A model generated the notes under the pieces. It saw nothing but the letters and a program-made list of their open reading frames with translations. It searched no databases and was not told the origin of the DNA. Positions 54,087-62,872 of a DNA stretch of 64,000 bases are shown here, in pieces. Position 1 is the stretch's first letter. Each line of letters opens with the position of its first letter. The stretch is taken from positions 1 through 64,000 of the forward strand of contig NZ_DYXC01000069.1 in assembly GCF_020742345.1 (NCBI RefSeq). The letters are read 5' to 3'. The position numbers and the translations under genes are program-made. The DNA comes from Enteractinococcus helveticum. Its GTDB lineage: Bacteria > Actinomycetota > Actinomycetes > Actinomycetales > Micrococcaceae.

Positions 54087-55243
54087 TGAGTAACGACTCA
54101 GCCGGTGAAGAGACCACCGACCCAACACCAACCCGGCCGCTGGATATCGTACAGCCGGAGTCTACGACTGCGGCAACATTAGGTGAAGCCGAACCATTTA
54201 CGGAAAGTTGGACTCAAGCGATTAAAGTCCTTGATGAGGAACTTATTGGTGGCCCACGGTTACTAACTCCGCGCGACGTCGCCAAACAACTCGGCGTCTC
54301 GGTGGTCTCTGCCCGTAAAATCTGGCGGGCTATGGGCTTTCCGAACATTCAAGCCACTGAAAAAGTCTTCACGACACAAGACGTCGCTGCGATGGCCACG
54401 ATTGTGGAACTGGTTCGCGAAGATGTCCTCAACGAAGAAACTGCGATCTCGATTGCTCGTTCGATTGGGCAGATGACCGACCGCATGGTGGTGTGGCAGA
54501 TCGAAGCACTGGTCGAAGACAAGATGAACTCTGAAAGTCTCAGCGACCCCGAGGCACGCCGCGAAGTTGTGCGCTTGCTTCCATCGGTGATCGAATCCTT
54601 AGAAGACGTCGTCACGTATTCGTATCGTCGTCAGCTGAACTCTGCCTTGCAACGACTCACCGTCCGCGTCGAAGCTGGATTAGCCGCCTCGGAAGAAGGC
54701 CGCGATGGGACCGAAGATGATACACCACTGCCACTGGCTCGTGCCGTGGGTTTTGCCGACATGGTCTCCTATACTGCCCTGTCACGCACCATGAGTGAGC
54801 GAACCCTGGCCCAAATGGTGCAACGCTTTGAACAAACTTGTGCCGAAATCATCGCGGTGGGTGGCGGCCACCTGGTCAAAACTGTGGGCGACGAAGTATT
54901 GTTCAACGCCGAAACACCCGAAGCCGGTGCCGAAATTGCGCTGGCCTTATCACAGGCACTTAGCGAAGACCCCGTGCTACCATCGGCCAGGGTATCCGTT
55001 GTGTGGGGTCGAGTCCTATCCCGACTGGGCGATATTTACGGCTCGACCGTCAACCTCGCCGCCCGGCTCACCGCACTGGCAGATCCGGGAACGGTCTTAG
55101 TCGACCAGCTCACGGCCAGTGTGTTGGCTGACGATGAACGATATATTTTAATTCCACAGCCACCGCAGTCAGTCAGGGGATTTGGGCTCATCAATCCATC
55201 AATGCTCCTGCGTGGTGCCGGAGATGGGATTGAGGTTGACTGA
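54086..55243 (+). CDS. Class III adenylate cyclase with N-terminal regulatory domain (Rv1264-like)
   Basis: A soluble cyclase of 385 residues that makes cAMP. The N-terminal part (about 40-200) matches the regulatory domain that in mycobacterial Rv1264 confers pH control. The catalytic domain (about 220-380) keeps all key residues: metal-binding Asp225 in FADMVSYT and Asp269 in KTVGDEV, adenine-selecting Lys265 and Asp316, and transition-state Asn323 and Arg327 in VNLAARL. The start is GTG at 54086. It precedes a PP2C phosphatase with stop and start overlapping, suggesting one signalling operon. Confidence 0.9.
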   Translation: MSNDSAGEETTDPTPTRPLDIVQPESTTAATLGEAEPFTESWTQAIKVLDEELIGGPRLLTPRDVAKQLGVSVVSARKIWRAMGFPNIQATEKVFTTQDVAAMATIVELVREDVLNEETAISIARSIGQMTDRMVVWQIEALVEDKMNSESLSDPEARREVVRLLPSVIESLEDVVTYSYRRQLNSALQRLTVRVEAGLAASEEGRDGTEDDTPLPLARAVGFADMVSYTALSRTMSERTLAQMVQRFEQTCAEIIAVGGGHLVKTVGDEVLFNAETPEAGAEIALALSQALSEDPVLPSARVSVVWGRVLSRLGDIYGSTVNLAARLTALADPGTVLVDQLTASVLADDERYILIPQPPQSVRGFGLINPSMLLRGAGDGIEVD

Positions 55244-55965
55244 TGTATCGCTTTACAGCAGCAGGCGCCACGCACGTTGGATTCGTTCGAGATCTCAATG
55301 AAGATGCCTACCTGATCCGGGATGGTCTCTATCTGGTAGCTGATGGTATGGGTGGCCACGACGGCGGCGAACTCGCCTCCGCAGCGGTGGTTGATACCTT
55401 CGCCAATGCCTGGGATAACAATACTGAGCCGTGGGAATTATTCACCCTGCAGGAATGGCTCACCGAGGCCAACCGGAACGTGTACGACATTGCCTCGGGC
55501 CGTGCCGGCACAACTTTGACCATGCTAACCAACGTGTTGCATCAAAATAAAGAACAACTAGTCGTCGCCAATGTCGGCGACTCGCGAACCTACCGCTACC
55601 GTGCCAACGATGAGGCCTTCATCCAGCTGACTCAAGACCACTCAGCAGTGGCCGAAATGGTCCGACTTGGCCAGCTCAGTGCCAAAGAGGCTCGCGGACA
55701 CCCGGCCCGAAATGTCATCACCCGTGCCGTGGGCTCAGCGTTACGCCTATTAGCTGACGTTGTCCTCCTTGATGCCGAAGTCGGCGATCGATTTTTGCTG
55801 TGCACCGATGGACTCACCGGCAAAGTTGAAGATCAAGAGATTGGATTGATCTTAGCCTCGGCCCTGACGGTCAAGGATGCCGCCGATCAACTAGTGGAAC
55901 TGGCACTAGAAACCGACGGGTCGGATAATGTCACAGTGATCGTCGCTGAAGTCCTTGAACACTGA
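55243..55965 (+). CDS. PP2C-family serine/threonine phosphatase
   Basis: A soluble metal-dependent phosphatase of 240 residues. The acid metal ligands appear in VRDLNEDAYLI, VADGMGGHDGGELAS, VGDSRTYRY, CTDGLTG and DGSDNVTVI, the full PP2C set in order. Unlike mycobacterial PstP there is no membrane helix. It shares a unit with the adenylate cyclase and overlaps no kinase gene; its kinase partner is not in the window. Confidence 0.92.
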   Translation: MYRFTAAGATHVGFVRDLNEDAYLIRDGLYLVADGMGGHDGGELASAAVVDTFANAWDNNTEPWELFTLQEWLTEANRNVYDIASGRAGTTLTMLTNVLHQNKEQLVVANVGDSRTYRYRANDEAFIQLTQDHSAVAEMVRLGQLSAKEARGHPARNVITRAVGSALRLLADVVLLDAEVGDRFLLCTDGLTGKVEDQEIGLILASALTVKDAADQLVELALETDGSDNVTVIVAEVLEH

Positions 55966-55972
55966 CAGTACA

Positions 55973-58183
55973 ATGTCTGATGTGACTACTCCTGATCCTC
56001 AACTACTTGAGCACTACGAAAATCTCAAAGACCAAGTCCGCCATCACCGTCGCGCATATTATGTGGACGACGCACCAGAAATCTCTGACGCGGACTTTGA
56101 TGTCCTCTTTCGAGAACTAGAAGATCTAGAGGCGCTCCACCCCAATATTGTCACCGGTGATTCACCGACCCAAGAAGTCGGTGGCGATGCTGTTTTCTCA
56201 CCGGTGGAACACCTCTCACAGATGTATTCACTGGAAGATGTTTTCTCCTTTGAAGAACTGGAAGCTTGGTTTGCACGAGTCGGCGCAGGACTAGAACGTC
56301 TTGGTGCCGGTGACGACGTCGGCTGGTTGACGGAAGTCAAAATTGATGGCCTGGCTATCAACCTGGTTTATCGCAATGGCAGCCTGGTTCGCGCCGCGAC
56401 TCGCGGGGATGGCAGGATCGGTGAAGATGTTACCCACAACGTGTTGACGATTAAAGAAATCCCCACCAAACTTTCTGGAGAGAATATTCCAGAGGAACTG
56501 GAAGTCCGCGGCGAAATTTTCATGCCGGGGGAGGCTTTTGTCGAACTCAATGCAGCACGTGCTGAGGCTGGACTTGCTCCCTTTGCCAACCCTCGCAACG
56601 CTGCAGCAGGGTCACTGCGTCAGAAAGACCCTGCCGAAACCGCAAAACGTCGACTCGCCATGTTCGTTCACGGATTCGGCACCGTCACCGGGGCAACCAT
56701 TACCTCCCAGCATGAAGCCTACGAAAAATTAGCTGAATGGGGTCTACCGGTCTCGCCATACTCCAAACTCATTCGCGGGACCTCCGGCACTGTGGCCGAT
56801 AAAGTTATCGACTACATAAACCACTATGGCGAACATCGCCATGATCTGGTGCACCAGATCGACGGGATTGTGGTCAAAGTTGATGACATGAGCTACCAAC
56901 GACAATTGGGTTTCACCTCGCGCACCCCGCGTTGGTCGGTGGCTTATAAGTACCCGCCGGAAGAAGTGCATACCAAATTGCTCGATATCGCCGTCAACGT
57001 TGGACGCACCGGACGCGTGACCCCGTATGCGATTATGCAACCGGTCTTCGTTGACGGCTCGACCGTCTCGATGGCTACCCTGCATAACCAGGACGTGGTC
57101 AAAGCCAAGAACGTCAAAATTGGCGATACCGTGGTATTGCGCAAAGCCGGCGATATCATCCCAGAAATTGTCGGACCGGTGCTCCCATTGCGTGATGACG
57201 ACGTCGTGGACTTCGTAATGCCAACTCATTGCCCATCGTGTGATGCCCTATTGCGTCCCATGAAGCAAGGCGACGTTGATTTACGGTGCCCGAACGCCGA
57301 AGGCTGCCCGGCGCAACTGACCGGCCGCATCGAACACGCCGCCTCCCGTGGCGGATTCGACATCGAAGCGCTGGGCGAAGAGGCTGCCACCTGGCTGACC
57401 AACGGTCCGGGCCCAAATCCGGCAGATAATGCAGGACGTGTCGAACCCACCGGTCCCGGTGTCATTACCTCCGATGGCCAACTATTTGATCTGGCGACCA
57501 ACGGGGATGAAGAACTCAAAGCCAAATTGGCAGGGGTCCAAGTCTGGCGCGAGAAACGTTCCAAAGGTCAGGCCACCGGACAGTGGGAACTCGTACCGTA
57601 TTTCTATACCCGCACCACCGGGCAACCGACCGCCAATACGAAGCGGCTTTTTGACGAACTGGAAAAAGCAAAATCCCAGCCACTGTGGCGCGTTCTGGTG
57701 GCCCTGTCCATTCGGCACGTTGGTCCAACTGCAGCCCGGGCCTTGGCCGCATCCTTTGGCACGATGGATGCACTGCGTGAAGCCGCTCAAGCAGAAGACT
57801 ATGACCGCTTTACCTTTGTTGATGGTGTCGGAGAAGTCATCGCTAGTGCGGTTATGGAATTTTTCAATACCGACTGGCGAGTTGAGATCGTCCAGGCCTG
57901 GGCGAAAGCCGGGGTGACCATGGCCGATGAAGTCACCGAAGACTCGACCCTATTAGAAGGTCTGACCATTGTGGTTACCGGAACGTTAGAGAGTTTCACC
58001 CGTGACTCTGCCAAGGAAGCCATCTTGACCCGAGGAGGCAAAGCGACCGGCTCGGTGTCGAAGAAAACCGACTACCTGGTCGCCGGGGATAACGCGGGAT
58101 CGAAACTCGACCGCGCCGAGTCGCTGGGCGTGACAATATTAGATGAGCAAGGATTTATAGAACTGCTAGCAGGAGAACGATGA
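55973..58183 (+). CDS. ligA: NAD-dependent DNA ligase
   Basis: LigA seals nicks during replication and repair using NAD. From ATG at 55973 it has 736 residues, longer than typical LigA because of an insertion of about 40 residues after the zinc finger (from EEAATWLTNGPG to WREKRSKG). The AMP-binding lysine is Lys123 in EVKIDG, the OB fold follows, the zinc finger has Cys in CPSCDALL and CPNAEGC, then helix-hairpin-helix repeats and a C-terminal BRCT domain (LEGLTIVVTGTLESF). It uses the NAD made by the window's nad operon. Confidence 0.95.
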   Translation: MSDVTTPDPQLLEHYENLKDQVRHHRRAYYVDDAPEISDADFDVLFRELEDLEALHPNIVTGDSPTQEVGGDAVFSPVEHLSQMYSLEDVFSFEELEAWFARVGAGLERLGAGDDVGWLTEVKIDGLAINLVYRNGSLVRAATRGDGRIGEDVTHNVLTIKEIPTKLSGENIPEELEVRGEIFMPGEAFVELNAARAEAGLAPFANPRNAAAGSLRQKDPAETAKRRLAMFVHGFGTVTGATITSQHEAYEKLAEWGLPVSPYSKLIRGTSGTVADKVIDYINHYGEHRHDLVHQIDGIVVKVDDMSYQRQLGFTSRTPRWSVAYKYPPEEVHTKLLDIAVNVGRTGRVTPYAIMQPVFVDGSTVSMATLHNQDVVKAKNVKIGDTVVLRKAGDIIPEIVGPVLPLRDDDVVDFVMPTHCPSCDALLRPMKQGDVDLRCPNAEGCPAQLTGRIEHAASRGGFDIEALGEEAATWLTNGPGPNPADNAGRVEPTGPGVITSDGQLFDLATNGDEELKAKLAGVQVWREKRSKGQATGQWELVPYFYTRTTGQPTANTKRLFDELEKAKSQPLWRVLVALSIRHVGPTAARALAASFGTMDALREAAQAEDYDRFTFVDGVGEVIASAVMEFFNTDWRVEIVQAWAKAGVTMADEVTEDSTLLEGLTIVVTGTLESFTRDSAKEAILTRGGKATGSVSKKTDYLVAGDNAGSKLDRAESLGVTILDEQGFIELLAGER

Positions 58184-59247
58184 AGGCATTTTTAGCGGTC
58201 GCCCGTGCCGCAGCAGAAGCCGGTGCAGCCCAGTTAGCCCAACGCCCAGACACGCTCACACCATTGGGTCTTGACGATCTGGGTGCCATGACCAAATCAT
58301 CGGGATCGGATTGGGTAACTGACTTCGATCGCCGGGCCGAAGATGCTATCCGTTTCGTCTTACAGTCCTACCGTCCACACGACGAAATATACGGCGAAGA
58401 ATACGGTGCTACGACTGTGGCAGAACCCAGCGGGTACCGCTGGTCGATCGATCCACTAGATGGCACCACCAACTTCATTCGCGGCCTACCACACTATTGC
58501 TCATCGGTTGCGGTGCAATATCAGGGCCGGTGGGTTGCCGCAGCAATTGTCGCCCCGGCGCTTGGTCGATCTTGGTGGGCTACTGCCGGTGGAGGAGCCT
58601 TTACCTCACAGACCGGTCGTCTGGAAGTGGGGCTACCCACCGACCCAGCCGAGCCGGTGCGGCTGAGCGGTCCAATCTTGGAACGTTCTGGCCGACTGTT
58701 GGCATCTGGTTTTGCCTACGACCCCGCTCGTCGTGGCTTCCAATACGAACAACTGCAGCGACTGCTGACCGCCGGGAAATTTTCGGATATCCGCCGAACC
58801 GGTTCCGCCGCCTTAGATTTATGTATGGTCGCCGATGGCACACTGGATGCCTACGCCGAGTACGGGCTGCAAGAATACGACTGGGCCGCCGGAGCGCTGA
58901 TCGCCCAAGAAGCCGGCGTGCCCGTACGCCGTCCTGCATGGCAAGTCTCCGACACCACTGCAGACTGGACTCTTGCCGGCACCTTGGGCATCGCCCACCA
59001 CGAACTTGACGTTGATCCTGACCACCCGGTGGGTCGAACTCAGCTCACCGGCAGCGTAGAAACCGCCGATGGTGCCGGGTGGATCGCCGAACAGTTGCAG
59101 CGCTTCCCACGCTCGGGTGATGGGGTGGTCATTGCCGACTTCCATGTGGACTTCACCGCCAACAGCTCACATGTCACCGTCACGGCGACCGGACCGCTCG
59201 ACCGCCTCGAGATTCTACAACAACAGCTGGAGGCCGTTCGTTGGTAA
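58180..59247 (+). CDS. Inositol-monophosphatase-family phosphatase with extra C-terminal domain
   Basis: A 355-residue protein whose first 265 residues form the IMPase/HisN fold: Glu73-Glu74 in YGEEYG, the metal motif IDPLDGTTNF at 90-99 and the C-terminal EYDWAAGALIAQEAG. Substrates in the family include inositol, histidinol, fructose-1,6-bisphosphate and PAP phosphates. Residues 270-355 form an extension not seen in usual 260-280-residue members, with a helix AGWIAEQLQRF and strands VVIADFHVDF and HVTVTATG. It overlaps ligA at its start and the GNAT gene at its end. Confidence 0.85.
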   Translation: MKAFLAVARAAAEAGAAQLAQRPDTLTPLGLDDLGAMTKSSGSDWVTDFDRRAEDAIRFVLQSYRPHDEIYGEEYGATTVAEPSGYRWSIDPLDGTTNFIRGLPHYCSSVAVQYQGRWVAAAIVAPALGRSWWATAGGGAFTSQTGRLEVGLPTDPAEPVRLSGPILERSGRLLASGFAYDPARRGFQYEQLQRLLTAGKFSDIRRTGSAALDLCMVADGTLDAYAEYGLQEYDWAAGALIAQEAGVPVRRPAWQVSDTTADWTLAGTLGIAHHELDVDPDHPVGRTQLTGSVETADGAGWIAEQLQRFPRSGDGVVIADFHVDFTANSSHVTVTATGPLDRLEILQQQLEAVRW

Positions 59248-59789
59248 CCATCCGCCCTGCAACCCCTGATGATTATCTGGCTATTGGCGAACTGACCACG
59301 GCAGCATATGTAACCGCCGGACACGTCGCGCCCGACGACATATATGCACAAATCCTTGTGGACATGGCGGCTCGACAGCGCGACCTGTATGTTGCCGAGG
59401 TTGACGGTCACGTCGCAGGGGCAGTCAATATTGTGACACCGGGATCAGAACATTGCCAAGTGGCATACGATAACGAAGGTGAATTCCGCATGCTGGCCGT
59501 AGCACCCCAATACCAGGGGCGCGGTATCGGGCGTGCCCTGGTGCAATTCGTCTTAGACCAGGCCCAAGCCCAGGGACTGCAACGAGTAGCGATCACGACC
59601 ATGACAACAATGACCTCGGCTCAAGCCATGTACGAGGCCATGGGATTTCATCGGGCACCGGAGCGCGACTGGAACCTATACACCGCCGGTTATACGGATG
59701 ACCCCGAAGGACTTGAAACATTTTTGGTGTACATCTACCCGTTAAACTCAACAACTTCGAATAAAGGAGATTCATGGTTGACAACATAG
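59241..59789 (+). CDS. GNAT-family N-acetyltransferase
   Basis: A 182-residue acetyltransferase. The acetyl-CoA motif A is clear: FRMLAVAPQYQGRGIGRAL with the Q-x-x-G-x-G loop. It begins VTIRPATPDDYLAIGELTTAAY, and YEAMGFHRAPERDW is the C-terminal strand. The TTG start at 59241 lies inside the end of the preceding gene. The target is unknown; it resembles small-molecule or protein N-terminal acetylases. Confidence 0.85.
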   Translation: MVTIRPATPDDYLAIGELTTAAYVTAGHVAPDDIYAQILVDMAARQRDLYVAEVDGHVAGAVNIVTPGSEHCQVAYDNEGEFRMLAVAPQYQGRGIGRALVQFVLDQAQAQGLQRVAITTMTTMTSAQAMYEAMGFHRAPERDWNLYTAGYTDDPEGLETFLVYIYPLNSTTSNKGDSWLTT

Positions 59790-60040
59790 CAGCGACCGCG
59801 CATATAGCCCTGACGGAGGAAGAACGCGCACAACTGGCGGCAGAATTTGATCCGATCATCGAATCCCTGGTGGTCACAGCTGATGATCAGCTCGCCGAAA
59901 CTGTCAATCCGCTGCCAGTCAACAACGTGCTCCGCGCCGACGTGGTCGCCAACGAGTTGACCAACGAACAAGCACTATCCGGTGCTCCCGAAGCACAAGA
60001 CGGACAATTCATGGTCCCTGCGATCCTGGACGGAGAATAA
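59774..60040 (+). CDS. gatC: Asp-tRNA(Asn)/Glu-tRNA(Gln) amidotransferase subunit C
   Basis: GatC is a small belt-like subunit that wraps around GatA and stabilises its contact with GatB. In 88 residues it keeps the LTEEERAQL helix, the NVLRADVV motif and the C-terminal GAPEAQDGQFMVPAIL. Its stop touches the gatA start, so the operon order C, A, B is standard. AAAGGAG precedes the ATG. It looks normal although its GatA partner is not. Confidence 0.9.
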   Translation: MVDNIAATAHIALTEEERAQLAAEFDPIIESLVVTADDQLAETVNPLPVNNVLRADVVANELTNEQALSGAPEAQDGQFMVPAILDGE

Positions 60041-61317
60041 TGAGTCTCACACAGCTAACCGCCACCCAGATGGCGGAACAACTCCGCGCCGGTGAAACCA
60101 CCGCCGTCGAGCTGGTCACCGCCCACCTCGATGCCGCCTCTGATGCCTACGTGCACATCAACCGCGACGATGCGCTGAGCGTTGCTGCCGACGTCGACGC
60201 CGGCAAATACAGCCATCAGCTTGCCGGTGTGCCCGTGGTGCTATCCGACGTCATCGTCACCACCGGCATGCCAACTGGTGCAGGCTCGGCCTACCTGGAG
60301 GGCTGGGTTTCCCCATACGAAGCCACCGTGGTGACTCGCTTACGCGAGGCCGGACTGCCAATTTTGGGCAAGACCAGGGTCGCTGAATTTGGCATGGGCG
60401 ATGATTCCGGCGCCCACCAAGCCGTAGCCCACTACCAAGCACCATTTGCCGTAGTGTCCGATACCGCAGGGACAGCACGCCACAGTGCCGCCCAGACCGG
60501 TACTGTGGCGGTCAAACCGACCTACGGTGCCATTTCTCGTTTTGGGCTGATCGCCGCGGTATCTTCGATGGATACGGTGACCCCAATTGCACGCAATACC
60601 GCAGATGCCAAAGCGCTACATGAAGTGTTAGTCGGCGTCGACGAATTGGACCCCACCTGCCTGCAGCACGAATGGGATTTTGGAACCGACGGTGGCGTAG
60701 ACGGCATGACGGTGGGCATCACCACCACCCAACCAGATAACGTCTCAAACGACGCCTGGAACGACTACCAGGCCGGAATTCGTGTGCTGCAAGACGCCGG
60801 AGTCACAACAACCGAAGTCACCTTGGAATCCCTGAACCAAGCACGCCAGGCTGCCCACATCATTGGGGCAGCAGAGTTCTCGGCCAACCTGGCCAAATTC
60901 GACGGGATCCGATTCGGTAACCGCGTGACCCCCGCCAACGCTACCGTCCAAGACGTTATTACCGCCTCGCGCGGTGCTGGATTTGGCTATGCCACCAAGC
61001 GACGCATCATATTGGGCACCCAGTTGCTGTCCGCCGGCACAATCGAATCGCATTTCCGCCCAGCGCAGCGTGTACGCACCGCGATCATCAACGAACACAA
61101 CCACGCGTTCAACACCGTTGACGCGCTGGCCGTGCCAGCCGTAACAATACAGGGCGAAGAATACGAGTCGACCACCGCAGGTGTTGGCGCATCCCTGGCC
61201 GGTTTGCCAGCTGCCAGCGTGGCAGGCGTACACATCTCGGCACCACCTTACGCAGACGAATTGGTTTATCGCATCAGCGCCGTCGTCGAAAAGATCACGG
61301 CAGGAGCAGCATCATGA
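60040..61317 (+). CDS. gatA: GatA-like subunit lacking the amidase catalytic triad
   Basis: Position, length of alignment and segments such as SPYEATVVTRLREAGLPILG and VAVKPTYGAISRFGL identify GatA, the glutaminase that normally feeds ammonia to GatB. It has 425 residues against about 490-510. The Ser-cisSer-Lys triad is missing. The usual (A)VKD lysine is Ser69 in VVLSDV. About 24 residues around the GGSSGGS loop with the cis-Ser are absent (after MGDDSGAHQ, residues 119-127). The nucleophile motif DTGGSIRQPAA reads DTAGTARHSAA, with Thr145 for Ser. The C-terminal region is also shortened. The frame is intact and overlaps gatC and gatB by one and four bases, so it is translated. Glutaminase activity is not expected; it may keep the complex together or use another ammonia source. 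Confidence 0.9.
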   Translation: MSLTQLTATQMAEQLRAGETTAVELVTAHLDAASDAYVHINRDDALSVAADVDAGKYSHQLAGVPVVLSDVIVTTGMPTGAGSAYLEGWVSPYEATVVTRLREAGLPILGKTRVAEFGMGDDSGAHQAVAHYQAPFAVVSDTAGTARHSAAQTGTVAVKPTYGAISRFGLIAAVSSMDTVTPIARNTADAKALHEVLVGVDELDPTCLQHEWDFGTDGGVDGMTVGITTTQPDNVSNDAWNDYQAGIRVLQDAGVTTTEVTLESLNQARQAAHIIGAAEFSANLAKFDGIRFGNRVTPANATVQDVITASRGAGFGYATKRRIILGTQLLSAGTIESHFRPAQRVRTAIINEHNHAFNTVDALAVPAVTIQGEEYESTTAGVGASLAGLPAASVAGVHISAPPYADELVYRISAVVEKITAGAAS

Positions 61318-62789
61318 AACAAGCCTTGCAAACGTATGAAGTCGTTCTCGGATTCGAAGTCCACGTTGAACTGAATACCCAGACCAAAATGTTCTCCACC
61401 GCAACCAACGCGTTCGGAGACCAACCCAACACCAATATCACCGCCGGTGACCTCGGCCTGCCCGGTACCCTGCCAACTATCAACGCCGCCGGTATTGATT
61501 ACGGCATCAAACTCGGTCTGGCATTGAACTGCACGATCGCACCAGAATCCCGGTTTACCCGCAAACAGTACTTCTACCCAGACCTGGGCAAGAACTACCA
61601 GACCTCCCAAGAAGAACCCGCCATCGCCTATGACGGATGGGTAGATGTTGAACTCGACGACGGCGAAATCTTCCGGGTGGAAATCGAACGCGCCCATATC
61701 GAAGAAGACGCCGGCAAACTCACCCACATTGGTGGCGCGACCGGTCGCATTCATGACTCCTCGTCGTCGCTGGTGGACTACAACCGTGCGGGTGTCCCAC
61801 TGGTCGAAATTGTGTCCAAACCCATCACCGGTGCCGGTGAACGTGCCCCAGAACTGGCACGCGCCTACCTGGCCACCATTCGCGACATCGTCAAAACCCT
61901 GGGGGTCTCCGATGCCCGCATGGAACGCGGTAACATCCGTTGTGACGCCAACGTGTCCCTCATGCCCATCGGCGCCACCCAGTTCGGTACCCGCACGGAG
62001 ACCAAAAACGTCAACTCGACCCGGGCGGTCGCCGCGGCCGTAGAATCCGAGATCATTCGCCAAGCCAAGGTGCTCAAAGACGGTGGCAGCATCGTCCAAG
62101 AAACCCGACACTGGGACGAAGAGACCCGCTCAACCCGTTCGGGCCGTCCAAAATCGGACGCTGATGACTACCGCTACTTCCCGGACCCCGATCTAGGCCC
62201 GATCGTCACCGATGAGGCCTGGATTGCACGCTTACGCGCCGATCTGCCCGAAAATCCGGTCCAGCGTCGCCGCCGTCTGCGCGAAGAATGGCAGTTCTCT
62301 GACACCGAATTCCGCGACGTCGTAGCCGCCGGTGTACTTGACGAAATCGAACAAACCATTACCGCCGGTGCCACCCCCGAGGCCGCCCGCAAATGGTGGA
62401 TGGGCGAAATCGCGCGCATCGCCAATGAACGCGGAGTCTCCCCAGAAGCCCTGGGCGTAACCCCGGCCGATGTAGTGGAGATCGAAAAACTCATCGCTGC
62501 CAAAACAATCAACGACAAGATCGCCCGCCAAGTCGTCGGACACATTGCCGACGGCGAAGGCCACCCAGCAGAAATTGTCGCTGCCCGCTCCCTGGCAGTG
62601 GTCTCCGACGACGGCGCACTGACAGCAGCCGTGGAGGAAGCCATGAGCGCCAACCCGGATGTTGTCGACCGCATTAAGGGCGGCCACATGCAAGCCGTGG
62701 GCGCCCTGATCGGACCGGTCATGAAGGCCACCAAAGGGCAGGCAGACGCCGGCCGAGTTCGCGAGATCATCCTCGAAAAGATCGGCTAG
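61314..62789 (+). CDS. gatB: Asp-tRNA(Asn)/Glu-tRNA(Gln) amidotransferase subunit B
   Basis: GatB phosphorylates the side chain of misacylated Glu-tRNA(Gln) or Asp-tRNA(Asn) and amidates it. At 491 residues it is complete: N-terminal YEVVLGFEVHVELNTQTKMF, central YNRAGVPLVEIVSKPI, RCDANVSL, ETKNVNS and the DADDYRYFPDPDLGP catalytic region, then the C-terminal YqeY-like tail domain from about 340. The zinc-site cysteines of some GatBs are absent (DLGLPG for CLGLPG). It overlaps gatA by four bases. Confidence 0.93.
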   Translation: MKQALQTYEVVLGFEVHVELNTQTKMFSTATNAFGDQPNTNITAGDLGLPGTLPTINAAGIDYGIKLGLALNCTIAPESRFTRKQYFYPDLGKNYQTSQEEPAIAYDGWVDVELDDGEIFRVEIERAHIEEDAGKLTHIGGATGRIHDSSSSLVDYNRAGVPLVEIVSKPITGAGERAPELARAYLATIRDIVKTLGVSDARMERGNIRCDANVSLMPIGATQFGTRTETKNVNSTRAVAAAVESEIIRQAKVLKDGGSIVQETRHWDEETRSTRSGRPKSDADDYRYFPDPDLGPIVTDEAWIARLRADLPENPVQRRRRLREEWQFSDTEFRDVVAAGVLDEIEQTITAGATPEAARKWWMGEIARIANERGVSPEALGVTPADVVEIEKLIAAKTINDKIARQVVGHIADGEGHPAEIVAARSLAVVSDDGALTAAVEEAMSANPDVVDRIKGGHMQAVGALIGPVMKATKGQADAGRVREIILEKIG

Positions 62790-62804
62790 TAAAACGCGCT
62801 CAAC

Positions 62805-62836
62805 ACAACGCGGGTGACTTCGGCCACCCGCGTTGT
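62805..62836 (+). terminator. Terminator after gatB
   Basis: ACAACGCGGGTG and CACCCGCGTTGT pair perfectly over 12 bases with an eight-base loop, 15 bases after the gatB stop. T-run weak. Confidence 0.7.
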
Positions 62837-62872
62837 TGCGGTTTAAAAATCAGGACACGACTAGGAGAACAC

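Noticed and set aside
60040..61317. Sequencing error or frameshift as the cause of the altered GatA
   Set aside because: The frame stays open and similar to GatA on both sides of every altered site. The Lys-to-Ser and Ser-to-Thr changes are clean substitutions and the loop loss is in frame, so base-calling errors do not explain it.
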